A stretch of 64,000 nt of DNA from Lampropedia aestuarii (GCF_004803635.1 NZ_SSWX01000001.1:124001-188000); one strand, 5' to 3'; counted from the stretch's first letter, positions 45,996 to 55,922 are shown. Numbers and translations are program-made. The notes: generated from the sequence alone by a model not told the origin.

Positions 45996-48900
45996 TTAAG
46001 CCACCACCTGTCCCCACACTTTATCCAAGCGCTTGACACTCACTGGCTGTGGCGTGCGCAGCTGCTGGGCAAAAAAGCTCACGCGCAGCTCCTCCAGCAG
46101 CCAGCGGTAGTCCTGCAGAATGTCATCGGTTTGGCCCCGACGTTCAGCCAGCTTTTTCCAATAACGCATCTCCAGAGGCAGCAGCTCATGCATGCGACTG
46201 TGGTCACGTGCCGGGTCTTCGCGGTATTTATCCAACCGCACCAGCATGCCTTTAAGGTAGCGCGGAAAGTGCTTGAGCGCCGCTTGTGGCGTTTCTTGCA
46301 CAAAGCGTTTGTTGACCAGGCGGTCGAGCTGCTGGCGCACATCGGCCACGGCTGCATCAGCGCCCTTGGTGTCTTTGAGCTTGCGCACCACCAGGCTGTA
46401 CTCAGCCAGTATCTGTGCGGTCAGACGGGCCACCTCCTGGGCCAGCAGGCTCAAACGCGGCCGCCCGTCTTGTACCCGTTGCTCAAACTGCTGGGCATTG
46501 ATCGGCAATGGCTCTTGCAAAAATGCCAGCTGCATGGCGGTCTGGATGATTTGCTCACGCAACTCTTCCAGGCTGCCCAGCGGCATAAAGGCCATCGACA
46601 TTTTTTGCATATCCGGGATATTTTTCTCCAGATATTTGAGCGCATCCTTGATGTGCAGCGCAAACAAGCGCGTCAGCCCTTTGCGGTGCACTTTGGCCGC
46701 CGCCTCAGGCTCGTCAAATACCTCGATGGTCACCGCATCGCCCTGGTCTACCAGCGCTGGAAAGCCCACCAGTTTGCGGCTGCCCTTGCCCCACTCCATG
46801 ATCTCGGGCAACTCGCCAAAGTCCCATTCAGTGTGGCGCTGTTCTGGCTCGCCCAACGCGTGGGCCTGCGCTGCGGCTGGCTTGCTGTTTTGCGCCTTGC
46901 TCTGCTTGGCTGGCGTGGCCGCTGCGTGGCCTTTGCTGTGCTGATCACGGCTGCTTACAGCAGCTTGCGCGGGCGCAGCCCGTGGGGTTGCTGCCGCTAG
47001 TGGCCCCTGCGTATCCGCGCTGCCCGCGCCCGCCAGTTTCAAGCCCGCCAAGGCCTGGAAAGCGCCACGCGCCTGTTGGCCCCATTCGGCTTTGAGGGCG
47101 GCCAGATTGCGCCCTTGGCCCAGCTGGCGGCCATGCTCGTCGACTACGCGAAAGTTCATGAACAGGTGCGGGCTGAGCATATCGGCTTTGAAATCCGTGG
47201 GTTTGATCTCCAAACCCGTCTTGGCCCGCACCCACTGGCGCAATTTTTCGTTTAAATCACTTTGCGCAAAATGGCTTGGATCGAGCCATTCCTGGCAAAT
47301 CGCCTCCGCCGTATCGGCCAGAGGCAGCAAACGCGAGCGCGGACGCTGCGGCAGGCTTTTGAGCAAGGCCTGTACCTTGGCTTTGAGCATGCCAGGCACC
47401 AGCCAGTCAGCGCGCTCTTCCTGCACCTGGTTGAGCGCATACAGCGGGATGCTGACAGTCACGCCATCACGGGGATTGCCCGGCTCGTGCAAATACGTGG
47501 CATTCAAGTCCATGCCGGCGAGTTTGATCGTTGGCGGAAATGCCTGGCTGGTAATGCCTGCGGCTTCGTGGCGCATCAACGCATCTTTTTGCAGCTCCAG
47601 CAATTGCGGCTGCAACTGGCGCTCTTGCCGGTACCAGTGCTCCAGCTGGCGACCATTGGCGATGGCCTCAGGAATGTACTGGTCGTAAAACGCATAAATC
47701 AGCTCTTCATCCACCAGCACGTCTTGCCGGCGCGACTTGTGTTCCAGCTCTTCGACTTTGGCAATGCGCTTGCGGTTGGTCACCAGAAACGGGAATTTGC
47801 GCTCCCAGTCCTCGGCATAGTCGCCTTGCACCAACGCCTGACGAATCATGATGTCGCGCGCGGCAGACGGGTCCAGGCGGTCGTATGGAATCTTGCGGCC
47901 GCTATAGACCACCAGGCCATAGAGCGTGGCGCGCTCCAGCGCAATCGCCTCGCCTGCCTTTTGCTCCCAATGGGGGTCCAGCAATTGCTTTTTCAGCAAA
48001 TGCCCGCCGACTTCTTCCAGCCATTGCGGCTCGATATTGGCCATCTCGCGGCCAAACAAGCGCGTGGTTTCGACCAACTCGGCAGCAACCACCCAACGCC
48101 CTGGCTTCTTGCGCAAATGCGCGCCGGGGTGGCGGTAGAACTTGATGCCGCGCGCGCCCAGATACCAGTCGTTGTCTTCTTGCTTGTAGCCCACGTTGCC
48201 CAGCAAGCCCGCCAGCAAAGACAAGTGCAGCGCCTCGTAACTGGCAGCCGCTTTTTGTTCTTGCACACGCCAGCCCTGCTCGGTCACAGCCGCGACCAAT
48301 TGCTGGTGGATATCGCGCCATTCACGCACGCGCCGAATATTGATAAAGCTGCTTTTGAGCAGTTGCTCGTACTGCCGATTCGATAGTTTGTGGCTGGCAG
48401 CCTCATTGTGCGCAGCCAGGTTCGTTGCCGGTGGTGCTGCAGGCGCGGCCGCCTGGCTGGCGCCGCTGCTGCGTTGTGCGACCGGCAAAGCGGCATGGTT
48501 TCTACCCGCTTTTTTGGCCTGCGCTGCCGCCTGTGCTTGTTGTTTGGCCGACGGCAAGCCGCCGGTTTTGCCGCCACGGGCATCGTGCAGCCATTGCCAG
48601 AGTTTGAGGTAGCTGACAAACTCGCTTTTTTCATCGTCAAAGCGGGCATGTTGCTGGTCGGCCTGCGCTTGTTTGTCCAGTGGCCTATCGCGCACATCTT
48701 GCACAGACAAGGCAGCAGCCACCACCAGCACTTCCTGCAAAGCGCCGCGGCCCTTGGCTTCGAGCAGCATGCGCCCGACCCGTGGGTCCAGCGGCAGGCG
48801 CGCCATGTGCTTGCCCACATCAGTCAGCGTATTGAACTCGTCCATCGCACCCAACTCTTGCAGCAGTTGGTAGCCATCGGTGATCGCGCGTTGTGACGGT

Positions 48901-50309
48901 GCCTCCAAAAACGGAAAGTCTTCAACCGCCCCCAAGCCCAGTGACTTCATACGCAAGATCACGCCGGCCAGCGAACTGCGCAGAATTTCGGGGTCGGTAA
49001 AGCGTGGTCGGCTGGCAAAGCCCTCTTCTTCATAGAGGCGGATCGCAATACCGTCGGCGACCCGACCTGAGCGACCGCTGCGCTGGTTGGCAGCGGCCTG
49101 GCTGATGGGCTCGACCAGCAATTGCTCGACCTTGCTGCGGTAGCTATAGCGCTTGACGCGGGCCGTGCCCGCATCAATCACATAGCGCACACCTGGCACC
49201 GTCAGTGAGGTTTCAGCGACGTTGGTGGCCAAGACCACGCGCGGCGGGCCACCGGTCTCAAACACCCGGTCCTGCTCGGCTTGTGAAAGCCGGGCAAACA
49301 AGGGCAGCACAATGCTGTGGCGGCGCAAGGGGTCATGCGCTAAATGCTTGTGCAAATGGTCGGCCGCTTCGCGGATCTCGCGCTCGCCTGGCAGAAACAC
49401 CAAAATATCGCCGCCAGCACGGCTTTGCCAGAGCTCATCGACGGCATCGGCAATCGCGGTATTGAGGTCGCTGTCCCTGGTCTCTTCAAATGGGCGGTAG
49501 CGGATCTCCACAGGAAAAGTACGCCCAGAGACAGCAATCACCGGCGCCGGAATGCTTTGCCCGCCTTTGCGACTGGCAAAGTGCTGGGCAAACCGTTCGG
49601 CATCGATGGTGGCCGAGGTGATGATCACTTTCAGATCGGGGCGGCGCGGCAGGATTTGCTTCAGGTAGCCCAGCAAGAAATCAATATTCAGACTGCGCTC
49701 ATGCGCCTCGTCGATGATCAGCGTGTCATAGGCCTTGAGCAGCGGATCCGTCTGTGTTTCGGCCAGCAAAATACCATCGGTCATCAATTTGACACGCGCA
49801 TCCGGGCCCAGCCGGTCGTTAAAGCGCACTTTGTAGCCAACCACCTCGCCCATGGGCGTGTGCAATTCTTCGGCAATGCGCTTGGCTACGCTGGAAGCGG
49901 CAATGCGGCGTGGCTGCGTGTGGCCAATCCACTGGCCGCGTTTCCCGCTCTGGGGATCTTTGTAATTGCGCCCCAAACCACGGCCTAGGGCCAAGGCGAT
50001 TTTGGGCAATTGGGTGGTTTTACCTGAGCCGGTTTCACCACTGACGATCAGCACCTGGTGCTCGCGCATGGCCCGCTCGATTTCCTGGCGGCGCGCCGAG
50101 ACTGGCAAATTGTCTGGAAAATCGATGCGCAAAGCGGGCGTCTGGCGCGGCGCGGCCGACTCCGCTGTGGTGGCTGTTTCTTGGCCAGGCTCCGCACTGG
50201 CCACTGACTTGTCGCGGTCGCTGGAGGGCACTTGAGCGCGGCGCAACGCGCGCAAATCACCCAAGGTTGCACGGCTGGTTTTTTGAGGGGTCTGTCCATC
50301 TGAAGGCAT
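45996..50309 (-). CDS. hrpA: ATP-dependent RNA helicase HrpA
   Basis: HrpA is a DEAH-box RNA helicase linked to mRNA processing and ribosome rescue. From ATG 50309 it has 1437 residues, longer than the about 1300 of E. coli. Visible motifs are GETGSGKTTQ (Walker A, near residue 93), DEAHERS (near 200), SATID, and QRSGRSGRV (near 415). The C-terminal half matches the HrpA-specific DUF3418 region. Two low-complexity Ala/Gln/Lys/Pro-rich inserts lie near residues 595-655 and 1090-1160 and account for the extra length. A further 19 codons are open upstream. Confidence 0.94.
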   Translation of the reverse strand: MPSDGQTPQKTSRATLGDLRALRRAQVPSSDRDKSVASAEPGQETATTAESAAPRQTPALRIDFPDNLPVSARRQEIERAMREHQVLIVSGETGSGKTTQLPKIALALGRGLGRNYKDPQSGKRGQWIGHTQPRRIAASSVAKRIAEELHTPMGEVVGYKVRFNDRLGPDARVKLMTDGILLAETQTDPLLKAYDTLIIDEAHERSLNIDFLLGYLKQILPRRPDLKVIITSATIDAERFAQHFASRKGGQSIPAPVIAVSGRTFPVEIRYRPFEETRDSDLNTAIADAVDELWQSRAGGDILVFLPGEREIREAADHLHKHLAHDPLRRHSIVLPLFARLSQAEQDRVFETGGPPRVVLATNVAETSLTVPGVRYVIDAGTARVKRYSYRSKVEQLLVEPISQAAANQRSGRSGRVADGIAIRLYEEEGFASRPRFTDPEILRSSLAGVILRMKSLGLGAVEDFPFLEAPSQRAITDGYQLLQELGAMDEFNTLTDVGKHMARLPLDPRVGRMLLEAKGRGALQEVLVVAAALSVQDVRDRPLDKQAQADQQHARFDDEKSEFVSYLKLWQWLHDARGGKTGGLPSAKQQAQAAAQAKKAGRNHAALPVAQRSSGASQAAAPAAPPATNLAAHNEAASHKLSNRQYEQLLKSSFINIRRVREWRDIHQQLVAAVTEQGWRVQEQKAAASYEALHLSLLAGLLGNVGYKQEDNDWYLGARGIKFYRHPGAHLRKKPGRWVVAAELVETTRLFGREMANIEPQWLEEVGGHLLKKQLLDPHWEQKAGEAIALERATLYGLVVYSGRKIPYDRLDPSAARDIMIRQALVQGDYAEDWERKFPFLVTNRKRIAKVEELEHKSRRQDVLVDEELIYAFYDQYIPEAIANGRQLEHWYRQERQLQPQLLELQKDALMRHEAAGITSQAFPPTIKLAGMDLNATYLHEPGNPRDGVTVSIPLYALNQVQEERADWLVPGMLKAKVQALLKSLPQRPRSRLLPLADTAEAICQEWLDPSHFAQSDLNEKLRQWVRAKTGLEIKPTDFKADMLSPHLFMNFRVVDEHGRQLGQGRNLAALKAEWGQQARGAFQALAGLKLAGAGSADTQGPLAAATPRAAPAQAAVSSRDQHSKGHAAATPAKQSKAQNSKPAAAQAHALGEPEQRHTEWDFGELPEIMEWGKGSRKLVGFPALVDQGDAVTIEVFDEPEAAAKVHRKGLTRLFALHIKDALKYLEKNIPDMQKMSMAFMPLGSLEELREQIIQTAMQLAFLQEPLPINAQQFEQRVQDGRPRLSLLAQEVARLTAQILAEYSLVVRKLKDTKGADAAVADVRQQLDRLVNKRFVQETPQAALKHFPRYLKGMLVRLDKYREDPARDHSRMHELLPLEMRYWKKLAERRGQTDDILQDYRWLLEELRVSFFAQQLRTPQPVSVKRLDKVWGQVVA

Positions 50310-50439
50310 AAGGGCCGCATTATCCGCGCAGCGCCCCGCTCCTGCAACGCACAGGCAGTTGTGCATGGCAAAGCCAGCCCATGTGGTGTGTCGCAGTGCG
50401 GTAAAAGCACCACATTTTCGGCCTCGAATGCCGTTTTTT

Positions 50440-50500
50440 TAATAATTTATTGATAATTACCATTTAGATTGTTGAATGCGATTTATTTTCATTACAATTT
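50440..50500 (+). promoter_or_regulatory. Possible Fur-regulated promoter of the TonB receptor gene
   Basis: This A/T-rich stretch has TGATAAT at 50451, a strong half-site of the 7-1-7 Fur box, with a weaker partner (ACCATTT), and NATTAT-like hexamers downstream. TTGAAT (50472) and TACAAT (50493), 15 bases apart, could be a promoter overlapped by it. Iron control is inferred. Confidence 0.45.
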
Positions 50501-50539
50501 ATTGAACATCATTCTTGTGTATTGACTGAAACCATTTGT

Positions 50540-52747
50540 ATGCCGCACGCACCTATCCACCATCGCTTTCGCCGCTCCCTGCTTTCCGTCGCCGCTGCCA
50601 GTGCGGCGAGTATGCTGATTCAGCCAAGTGCGGCCCAGGTGCCAGATGCAGCCGAAGAGGCATTGCTGCAGGAAGTCACGGTGACAGCTGAAAGCCAGTT
50701 GCTGCAGGCCGTCGGTGTGTCGATCATCACCGCCGAGGAAATTGAAGACCGCCCGCCTGCAAACGACTTGGCCGAGCTGATTCGCACGATGCCAGGCGTG
50801 AACCTGACCGGTGCCAGCTCAAGCGGCGCGTTCGGCAACCAGCGTCAAATCGACATTCGCGGCATGGGCCCGGAAAACACGTTGATTCTGGTCGATGGCA
50901 AGCCGGTGCAGTCACGCAGCTCGTCCATGATGCGCCGCACTGGCGAGCGCGACACGCGCGGTGACACCAACTGGGTGCCAGTAACTGCCGTTGAACGCAT
51001 TGAAGTGCTGCGTGGGCCAGCCGCGGCCCGTTATGGCTCAGGGGCTGCCGGTGGTGTGATCAACATCATCACCAAAAAGCCGACCGAGCAACTCTCAGGC
51101 GAAGCCACTGTCTACTACCGCACTCCGCAAGAGAAAAACGAAGGCAGCTCACAACGCCTGGGCTTTAACCTGGCCGGCCCGATGGCCGAGAACCTGTCAT
51201 TCCGCCTTTACGGCAACGTCGCCAAAACCAACCGCGACAATCCAGGCATCAATGACGGATTTGGCACACAAGCCAGCCCAGCGGCAGGCCGCGAAGGCGT
51301 GCGCAACCGCGACATCGACGGCCTGATCCGCTGGGATTTGACGCCTGACCAGGTGTTGGAATTTGAAGCCGGTGTCAGCCGCCAAGGCAATATTTACACT
51401 GGCGAGCGTTTCATCCAGGGCGGCTTGAACCCGATTCAGCAGCAGCTGACCGACTCAGGCGCAGAGACCAACCGCATCCTGCGCCGCACGGCCGCTGTCA
51501 CGCACCGTGGCAATTGGGGTGATATGGGCAACTCGCGCGTGATCTTCCAATACGAAGACACCAACCGCCGCTACCTGAACCAGGGCGCAGCAGGCTCCTC
51601 GGAAGGCGCATTCACCGATCCGCTCACGTGGAACAACTCGGAGTTGAAAAACTACTACCTCAACGGCGAGATGTACACGCCATTCAGCGCCGGTGGCATG
51701 AACCATGTGCTGACCACAGGCCTCGAATACCGCCAGGAAAAAATCAAAGATCCAGGCTCGCAAAATGCGAACCCACCTGCAGGCTTTGAGACCAGCAAAA
51801 CCGGCAAATCCAGCTCAGACACCTGGGCCTTGTACCTGGAAGACAATATTGCCGTCAACGAGGCATTGGTTGTCACACCAGGCCTGCGCCTGGACCGCCA
51901 CGAAAACTTTGGCAGCAACTGGAGCCCTAGCCTGAACGCTACTTACCAGCTGAGCAGCCAATGGTCGGTCAACGGCGGTATCGCCCGTGCCTTCAAAGCA
52001 CCGAATATCTACCAATCCAACCCCGAGTACTGGTACACGACGATGGGCAATGGCTGCCCAACCGGCATCAGCGGCCCTTGTTATATTCAAGGCAACCCGG
52101 ACCTTAAGCCGGAGACCAGCATCAACAAAGAAATCGGCTTGGCTTGGACCAACCACCAAGGCTGGGATGCCACCATCGCGTACTTTGACAACGACTACAA
52201 AAATAAAATTGTGGCCGATATGCCTTTCGCGACACCCGATGACTACGGCACATTCCGCCGCTTCCAGTGGTATAACGCAGGCAAAGCCAAGGTGCGTGGC
52301 TTGGAAGGCAGCCTGAACATCCCTATTCTGGGCCACAACGGCGACACGCTCAAGCTGTTCAATAACCTGACGGTGATGGATCAGAACAAGAACAAGGACA
52401 CAGGCCAGCCTTTGTCTATCATTCCCAAATTCACTTTGAACAGCACGCTGGACTGGCGCGTACATGAGAAATTCAACACCGAGTTGACTGCGACGGTCTA
52501 CGGCAAGCAAAAACCACGCACTGTAGGTTCACGTGGCGATGCGATCACCACCGAAGGCCGCGGCTCCTACGCGCTGTTTGGTTTGCGTGCGACCTACACG
52601 ATCAACAAGAACCTGCGCGCCGGCTTCGGTATTGAGAACCTGGGCAATAAACGCCTGTACCGCACGGCCAACTCCGAATCCGCAGGCGCGGCGTCCTACA
52701 ACGAACCCGGCCGGGCTTATTACCTGACACTGACCGGCTCGTTCTAA
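50540..52747 (+). CDS. TonB-dependent siderophore receptor (FepA/PfeA type)
   Basis: This outer membrane receptor imports ferric siderophores using TonB energy. The 735-residue protein has a signal peptide (hydrophobic core about residues 13-25, ending near SAAQ), a TonB box-like EEALLQEVTVTAE, the plug domain (about 50-170, with NQRQIDIRGMGPENTLILVDG in pieces and VERIEVLRGPAAARYGSGAAGGVINI in pieces) and a beta-barrel ending in Phe (YYLTLTGSF). The plug DGKPVQSRSSSMMRR segment is like catecholate receptors. ATG 50540 is preferred over TTG 50522. No siderophore biosynthesis or ABC genes are adjacent. Confidence 0.92.
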   Translation: MPHAPIHHRFRRSLLSVAAASAASMLIQPSAAQVPDAAEEALLQEVTVTAESQLLQAVGVSIITAEEIEDRPPANDLAELIRTMPGVNLTGASSSGAFGNQRQIDIRGMGPENTLILVDGKPVQSRSSSMMRRTGERDTRGDTNWVPVTAVERIEVLRGPAAARYGSGAAGGVINIITKKPTEQLSGEATVYYRTPQEKNEGSSQRLGFNLAGPMAENLSFRLYGNVAKTNRDNPGINDGFGTQASPAAGREGVRNRDIDGLIRWDLTPDQVLEFEAGVSRQGNIYTGERFIQGGLNPIQQQLTDSGAETNRILRRTAAVTHRGNWGDMGNSRVIFQYEDTNRRYLNQGAAGSSEGAFTDPLTWNNSELKNYYLNGEMYTPFSAGGMNHVLTTGLEYRQEKIKDPGSQNANPPAGFETSKTGKSSSDTWALYLEDNIAVNEALVVTPGLRLDRHENFGSNWSPSLNATYQLSSQWSVNGGIARAFKAPNIYQSNPEYWYTTMGNGCPTGISGPCYIQGNPDLKPETSINKEIGLAWTNHQGWDATIAYFDNDYKNKIVADMPFATPDDYGTFRRFQWYNAGKAKVRGLEGSLNIPILGHNGDTLKLFNNLTVMDQNKNKDTGQPLSIIPKFTLNSTLDWRVHEKFNTELTATVYGKQKPRTVGSRGDAITTEGRGSYALFGLRATYTINKNLRAGFGIENLGNKRLYRTANSESAGAASYNEPGRAYYLTLTGSF

Positions 52748-52770
52748 GAACGTGTTTACGATCTAACAGC
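52746..52770 (+). repeat. Dispersed intergenic repeat, copy F
   Basis: Overlaps the receptor stop codon; AGAACGTGTTTACGATCT is identical to copy C. With copy G it forms an inverted pair enclosing a hairpin. Confidence 0.65.
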
Positions 52771-52779
52771 CTCCCCTTC

Positions 52780-52820
52780 CTCTCGACGCAGACCGCGTGG
52801 AGAGGATGAACAGGGTCTAA
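52780..52820 (-). repeat. Dispersed intergenic repeat, copy G, with hairpin
   Basis: On the minus strand AGACCCTGTTCATCCTCTCC continues into ACGCGGTCTGCG. The adjacent bases fold (CCTCTC with GAGAGG and CGC with GCG), giving a stable stem that may also end receptor transcription. Confidence 0.65.
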
Positions 52821-52992
52821 GTCCACCGATGCACAGCGTGTCGCAACGCCGCTTGCCTGCAAAACCACTTTGGCTCACCCAGCCAAGGTGGTTTTTGCAT
52901 GGACCATCGCTGCCACTGCTCGCGCGCTTTGGTTGCGCCGATGCACACCACCCATGCACAGCGACTGCTTTGCTTTCACCCTAAGCCCTGTA

Positions 52993-54354
52993 ATGCCCAC
53001 CCGCTCTGACACCTATATCACCGATGTCGCTTACCCGGCCCATTTTCATCGCGAAATGATGCCGCAGTGGCTGCATGCCTGTTTGACAGGCCTGGGCATT
53101 GCCGCTCCTGCCGTGGATGCGGCCTTCACCTGGCTCGAGCTTGGCTGCGGCAGTGCCTGCAATTTGCTGGCTGCCGCTGCCAATTACCCACAGGCACGCT
53201 TTGTAGGCATTGACCTGAGTGCGCGTGAAATTCTGCAAGGCCAAGCGTGGGCACGGGCCAGCGGCCTGGAGAATGTGCAGCTGGTCTGCGCCGATGTTGG
53301 CGACCCCACCACGACCGCTCAAACACTCACTGGCAGCGGCTTTGACTACATCGTCAGCCACGGCGTGTATTCGTGGATTGCACCTGCTGTGCGCGAAGCG
53401 GTCCACCAACTGATTGGCCGCTACCTGGCCCCCCAAGGTGTCGCTTACCTGGCCTATAACAGCCACCCAGGCGCAGCCAGCCTGTCTGCTACGCAGCGCC
53501 TGATGGTGCTCAATGCCCAGCGGCTTGGCAACAGCAGCAGCTCGGCCCAAGTGCGCGACAGCCTCAGCCTGGTGATGGCACTGGCCAAGGGAGGGGCAGG
53601 CAATTATGTAGAGCAGCCAGCCTTGCTGCGTGAGCTCGAGCGCATCAACGGCATGGACGACAGCTATCTGGCGCACGAGTTTCTCAACGCGCATTGGTGC
53701 GCCCACCATGTCTCAGATGTGATGCAGGCCTTCGCAACCATCGACTGCCAGTATGTCGGCAGTGCCACGGCCATCGAGAACATCAATGCGTTGTCGTTGC
53801 CTGCCAAGCTGCAAGGCGTGTTTGCCCATATGCAGACTCAGGGCATGGGCGCGGCACACATTGAAACGGCCAAGGACATTGCCCGTCACCAGAATCTGCG
53901 GCGAGATCTCTACCAAAAAAGCGCAACGCCTTTGTCTGAAACCGCGCACCGGCAGCAACTGCTGGCGCAGCAGCTGGTACTCCTGCCGGCCGCTCAGGCC
54001 GCACAACCGGGCGCGAACGCAACCGCGATCGCGCTGCCAACCCGCATTGGCCCTGTCGAGCTGCCCCTGGCACAGGTACAACCCATTTTCGATGCGTTGC
54101 AAAGTGGCTCCCAAAGCTATGCGACTTTGGCGCAACTGCCCGCGTACCGCAGCCACCCAGGTTTGCTCAACCCGCTGCTGCAAACGCTGGCCTGGGCGGG
54201 TTGGATTGCGTTTGTCCAACGGACCAGCCACGATGACGCGCAGCGCGTTGCCAGGCGTGTGCAGCGCTTGCAAGCCACACTCAGCGCAGCAGGCTTGCAA
54301 GCGCTGGCCAGTCGCGTGCCGTGCTTGAGCATCTCGGCGGCACGCAACGTTTGA
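52993..54354 (+). CDS. Class I SAM-dependent methyltransferase with methyltransferase regulatory domain
   Basis: The 453-residue protein has a class I methyltransferase domain (about residues 20-190) with the SAM motif LELGCGSACNL near 38, GIDLSAREI near 64 and the motif IV-like VSHGVYSWI. A predicted methyltransferase regulatory domain (about 200-310; YLAHEFLNAHWCAHHVSDVM in two parts) follows, then a C-terminal part with a winged-helix look. ATG 52993 is the family-like start (MPTRSDTYITDVAYP). The substrate is unknown. It follows the siderophore receptor by 245 bases and may be independent of it. Confidence 0.85.
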   Translation: MPTRSDTYITDVAYPAHFHREMMPQWLHACLTGLGIAAPAVDAAFTWLELGCGSACNLLAAAANYPQARFVGIDLSAREILQGQAWARASGLENVQLVCADVGDPTTTAQTLTGSGFDYIVSHGVYSWIAPAVREAVHQLIGRYLAPQGVAYLAYNSHPGAASLSATQRLMVLNAQRLGNSSSSAQVRDSLSLVMALAKGGAGNYVEQPALLRELERINGMDDSYLAHEFLNAHWCAHHVSDVMQAFATIDCQYVGSATAIENINALSLPAKLQGVFAHMQTQGMGAAHIETAKDIARHQNLRRDLYQKSATPLSETAHRQQLLAQQLVLLPAAQAAQPGANATAIALPTRIGPVELPLAQVQPIFDALQSGSQSYATLAQLPAYRSHPGLLNPLLQTLAWAGWIAFVQRTSHDDAQRVARRVQRLQATLSAAGLQALASRVPCLSISAARNV

Positions 54355-54374
54355 GAACGCGTTTACGGGCTTAC
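54354..54374 (+). repeat. Dispersed intergenic repeat, copy H
   Basis: AGAACGCGTTTACGGGCTTA begins at the last base of the methyltransferase stop and runs into the 3' end of the convergent glycosyltransferase gene. Confidence 0.5.
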
Positions 54375-55336
54375 TCCAGCTCTTTGGCGACCGGCTGGGT
54401 CGGCACATTGCTGACATCAAAATGCAAAAATGCCACCAAGAACTGCACGCCGATGAGCACACTCAGCCCGGCCAGCATCACTGTGCCATTGCTCGAAGGC
54501 ACATGGCTGAGCCAGCTATGCATCCATTTGATCGTGCCAAAAGTCATGCCAAACAGCAAGAAAATCACGGCAAAAAAACTGTAGAGTGAGCCAACGTTGA
54601 AGTCCCGAATCCAATACGTGTAGACATAGCGCTTGAACATGCGCGAGAGATTGCCCATGAAAAACTCGGGCAAGACTTTGCGTACATTCAAATTGGAGAC
54701 CTCATCGCCATAGACCGCATCCATTGGAATATCACGCACCACGGCCCGCACCGTATTGAGGCGAAACAAAATGTCGGTCTCGAAAAAATAGCGCTTGGCG
54801 ACTTTGTCCAAAGGCAAGACCTTGATCATGTTGGCAGCAATAGCGGTATAGCCATTGGTGGGGTCCATATTGGGCCAGTAACCGCTGCTGAGCTTGGTCA
54901 TGAAAGACAGGCCCAGGTTGCCAATCAAGCGCACCTTGGGCATCACCTGCAGCGACTGCGGACGGTAGAAGCGGTTGCCTTTGGTGTAATCGGCCTGCCC
55001 CTCCAAAATCGGCTTGATAAAACGCGGAATCAGGCTCGGATCCATTTGGCCATCGCCATCGACCTTGACCACGACGGCTGCGCCATCGTCCAAGGCCTGG
55101 CGGTAGCCGGTCATCACCGCGCCACCAACGCCCTGGTTTTCCTCATGGAACAGCACCGTCACACGCGGATCCTGGTTGTTTTCCTCAACAAACGCGCCAC
55201 TGCCATCTGGGCAGGCGTCGTCAACCACATAGATACGGTGCACACATTCAGGCATGCCGCTCAACACATCCAGGATGTGGCGTTTGACTTTGTACGAAGG
55301 AATGACAACAGCAACAATGGATGCGGGCATATTCAT
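54371..55336 (-). CDS. Family 2 glycosyltransferase (polyprenyl-phosphate sugar transferase-like)
   Basis: The 321-residue protein has a GT-A domain with VVIPSYKVKRHI, VVDDACPDGSG, the donor-binding VKVDGDGQMDP (DxD type) and GNRF, followed by two membrane helices (about residues 235-260 and 280-305). This layout resembles dolichol/undecaprenyl-phosphate mannose or glucose transferases, which load sugars on a lipid carrier at the inner membrane. ATG 55336 or 55330 can be the start; neither has a clear ribosome site. It is convergent with the methyltransferase and has no polysaccharide genes nearby. Confidence 0.9.
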   Translation of the reverse strand: MNMPASIVAVVIPSYKVKRHILDVLSGMPECVHRIYVVDDACPDGSGAFVEENNQDPRVTVLFHEENQGVGGAVMTGYRQALDDGAAVVVKVDGDGQMDPSLIPRFIKPILEGQADYTKGNRFYRPQSLQVMPKVRLIGNLGLSFMTKLSSGYWPNMDPTNGYTAIAANMIKVLPLDKVAKRYFFETDILFRLNTVRAVVRDIPMDAVYGDEVSNLNVRKVLPEFFMGNLSRMFKRYVYTYWIRDFNVGSLYSFFAVIFLLFGMTFGTIKWMHSWLSHVPSSNGTVMLAGLSVLIGVQFLVAFLHFDVSNVPTQPVAKELE

Positions 55337-55618
55337 GAATGGGTTAAGCGGCTGAAACACACAGCCGAAATGGTCAAATACATTGTGCATACGCTCGCAC
55401 TAGCGCCAAAGCATGGCCCAATCACCAGCCCAACGCTGCTTGCATGGCATGCATAAAATGTTTATCAGCGCCAACTTATCGCTCAGTCAGCCTCTGCCTT
55501 CGGTCTTTTACAAACCATGGCCATCGCTATGGAAAAAAGACAGCTTGGCAGATGGCCTGATAGCGCGCAGACCACGGCATGCAGTTTGGCTAAGCGTCTA
55601 TCGTGTGACTGTGCACAG

Positions 55619-55638
55619 ACACACCTCAACAGGTGTGT
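55619..55638. other. Stem-loop of unknown role
   Basis: ACACACCT and AGGTGTGT pair perfectly around a four-base CAAC loop. No T run follows on either strand. Confidence 0.6.
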
Positions 55639-55662
55639 GACACACCATGCAAGCATCTGCCA

Positions 55663-55692
55663 CGACTGCATCGAGATGATGAACAGGCTTTT
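55663..55692 (-). repeat. Dispersed intergenic repeat, copy I
   Basis: On the minus strand AAAAGCCTGTTCATCATCTC is followed by GATGCAGTCG, matching copies A and B to the end. Confidence 0.65.
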
Positions 55693-55891
55693 AAAGGCCA
55701 AGATACTAACCGAATAATTCATTCTAATAATAGACAGCAACCTGGGCCTGTTGTTTGCGTGAAACTGGCCAAGACGCCACTGCCATGCAAACACATGATG
55801 GTGTATGTCGTGCGCATTGGCTAAAAATCCTCGCCGGGCAGACAGCCCGACTGCGGCTTTTGCCGCGTATCGTTCCCTTTTGGCTCCAACA

Positions 55892-55922
55892 CGGTCTGCG
55901 TGGAGACTTTGAACAGGCTCTT
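55892..55922 (-). repeat. Dispersed intergenic repeat, copy J
   Basis: On the minus strand TAAGAGCCTGTTCAAAGTCT is followed by CCACGCAGACCG. It gives the clearest consensus and has a neighbouring CTCCA/TGGAG hairpin. Confidence 0.7.
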
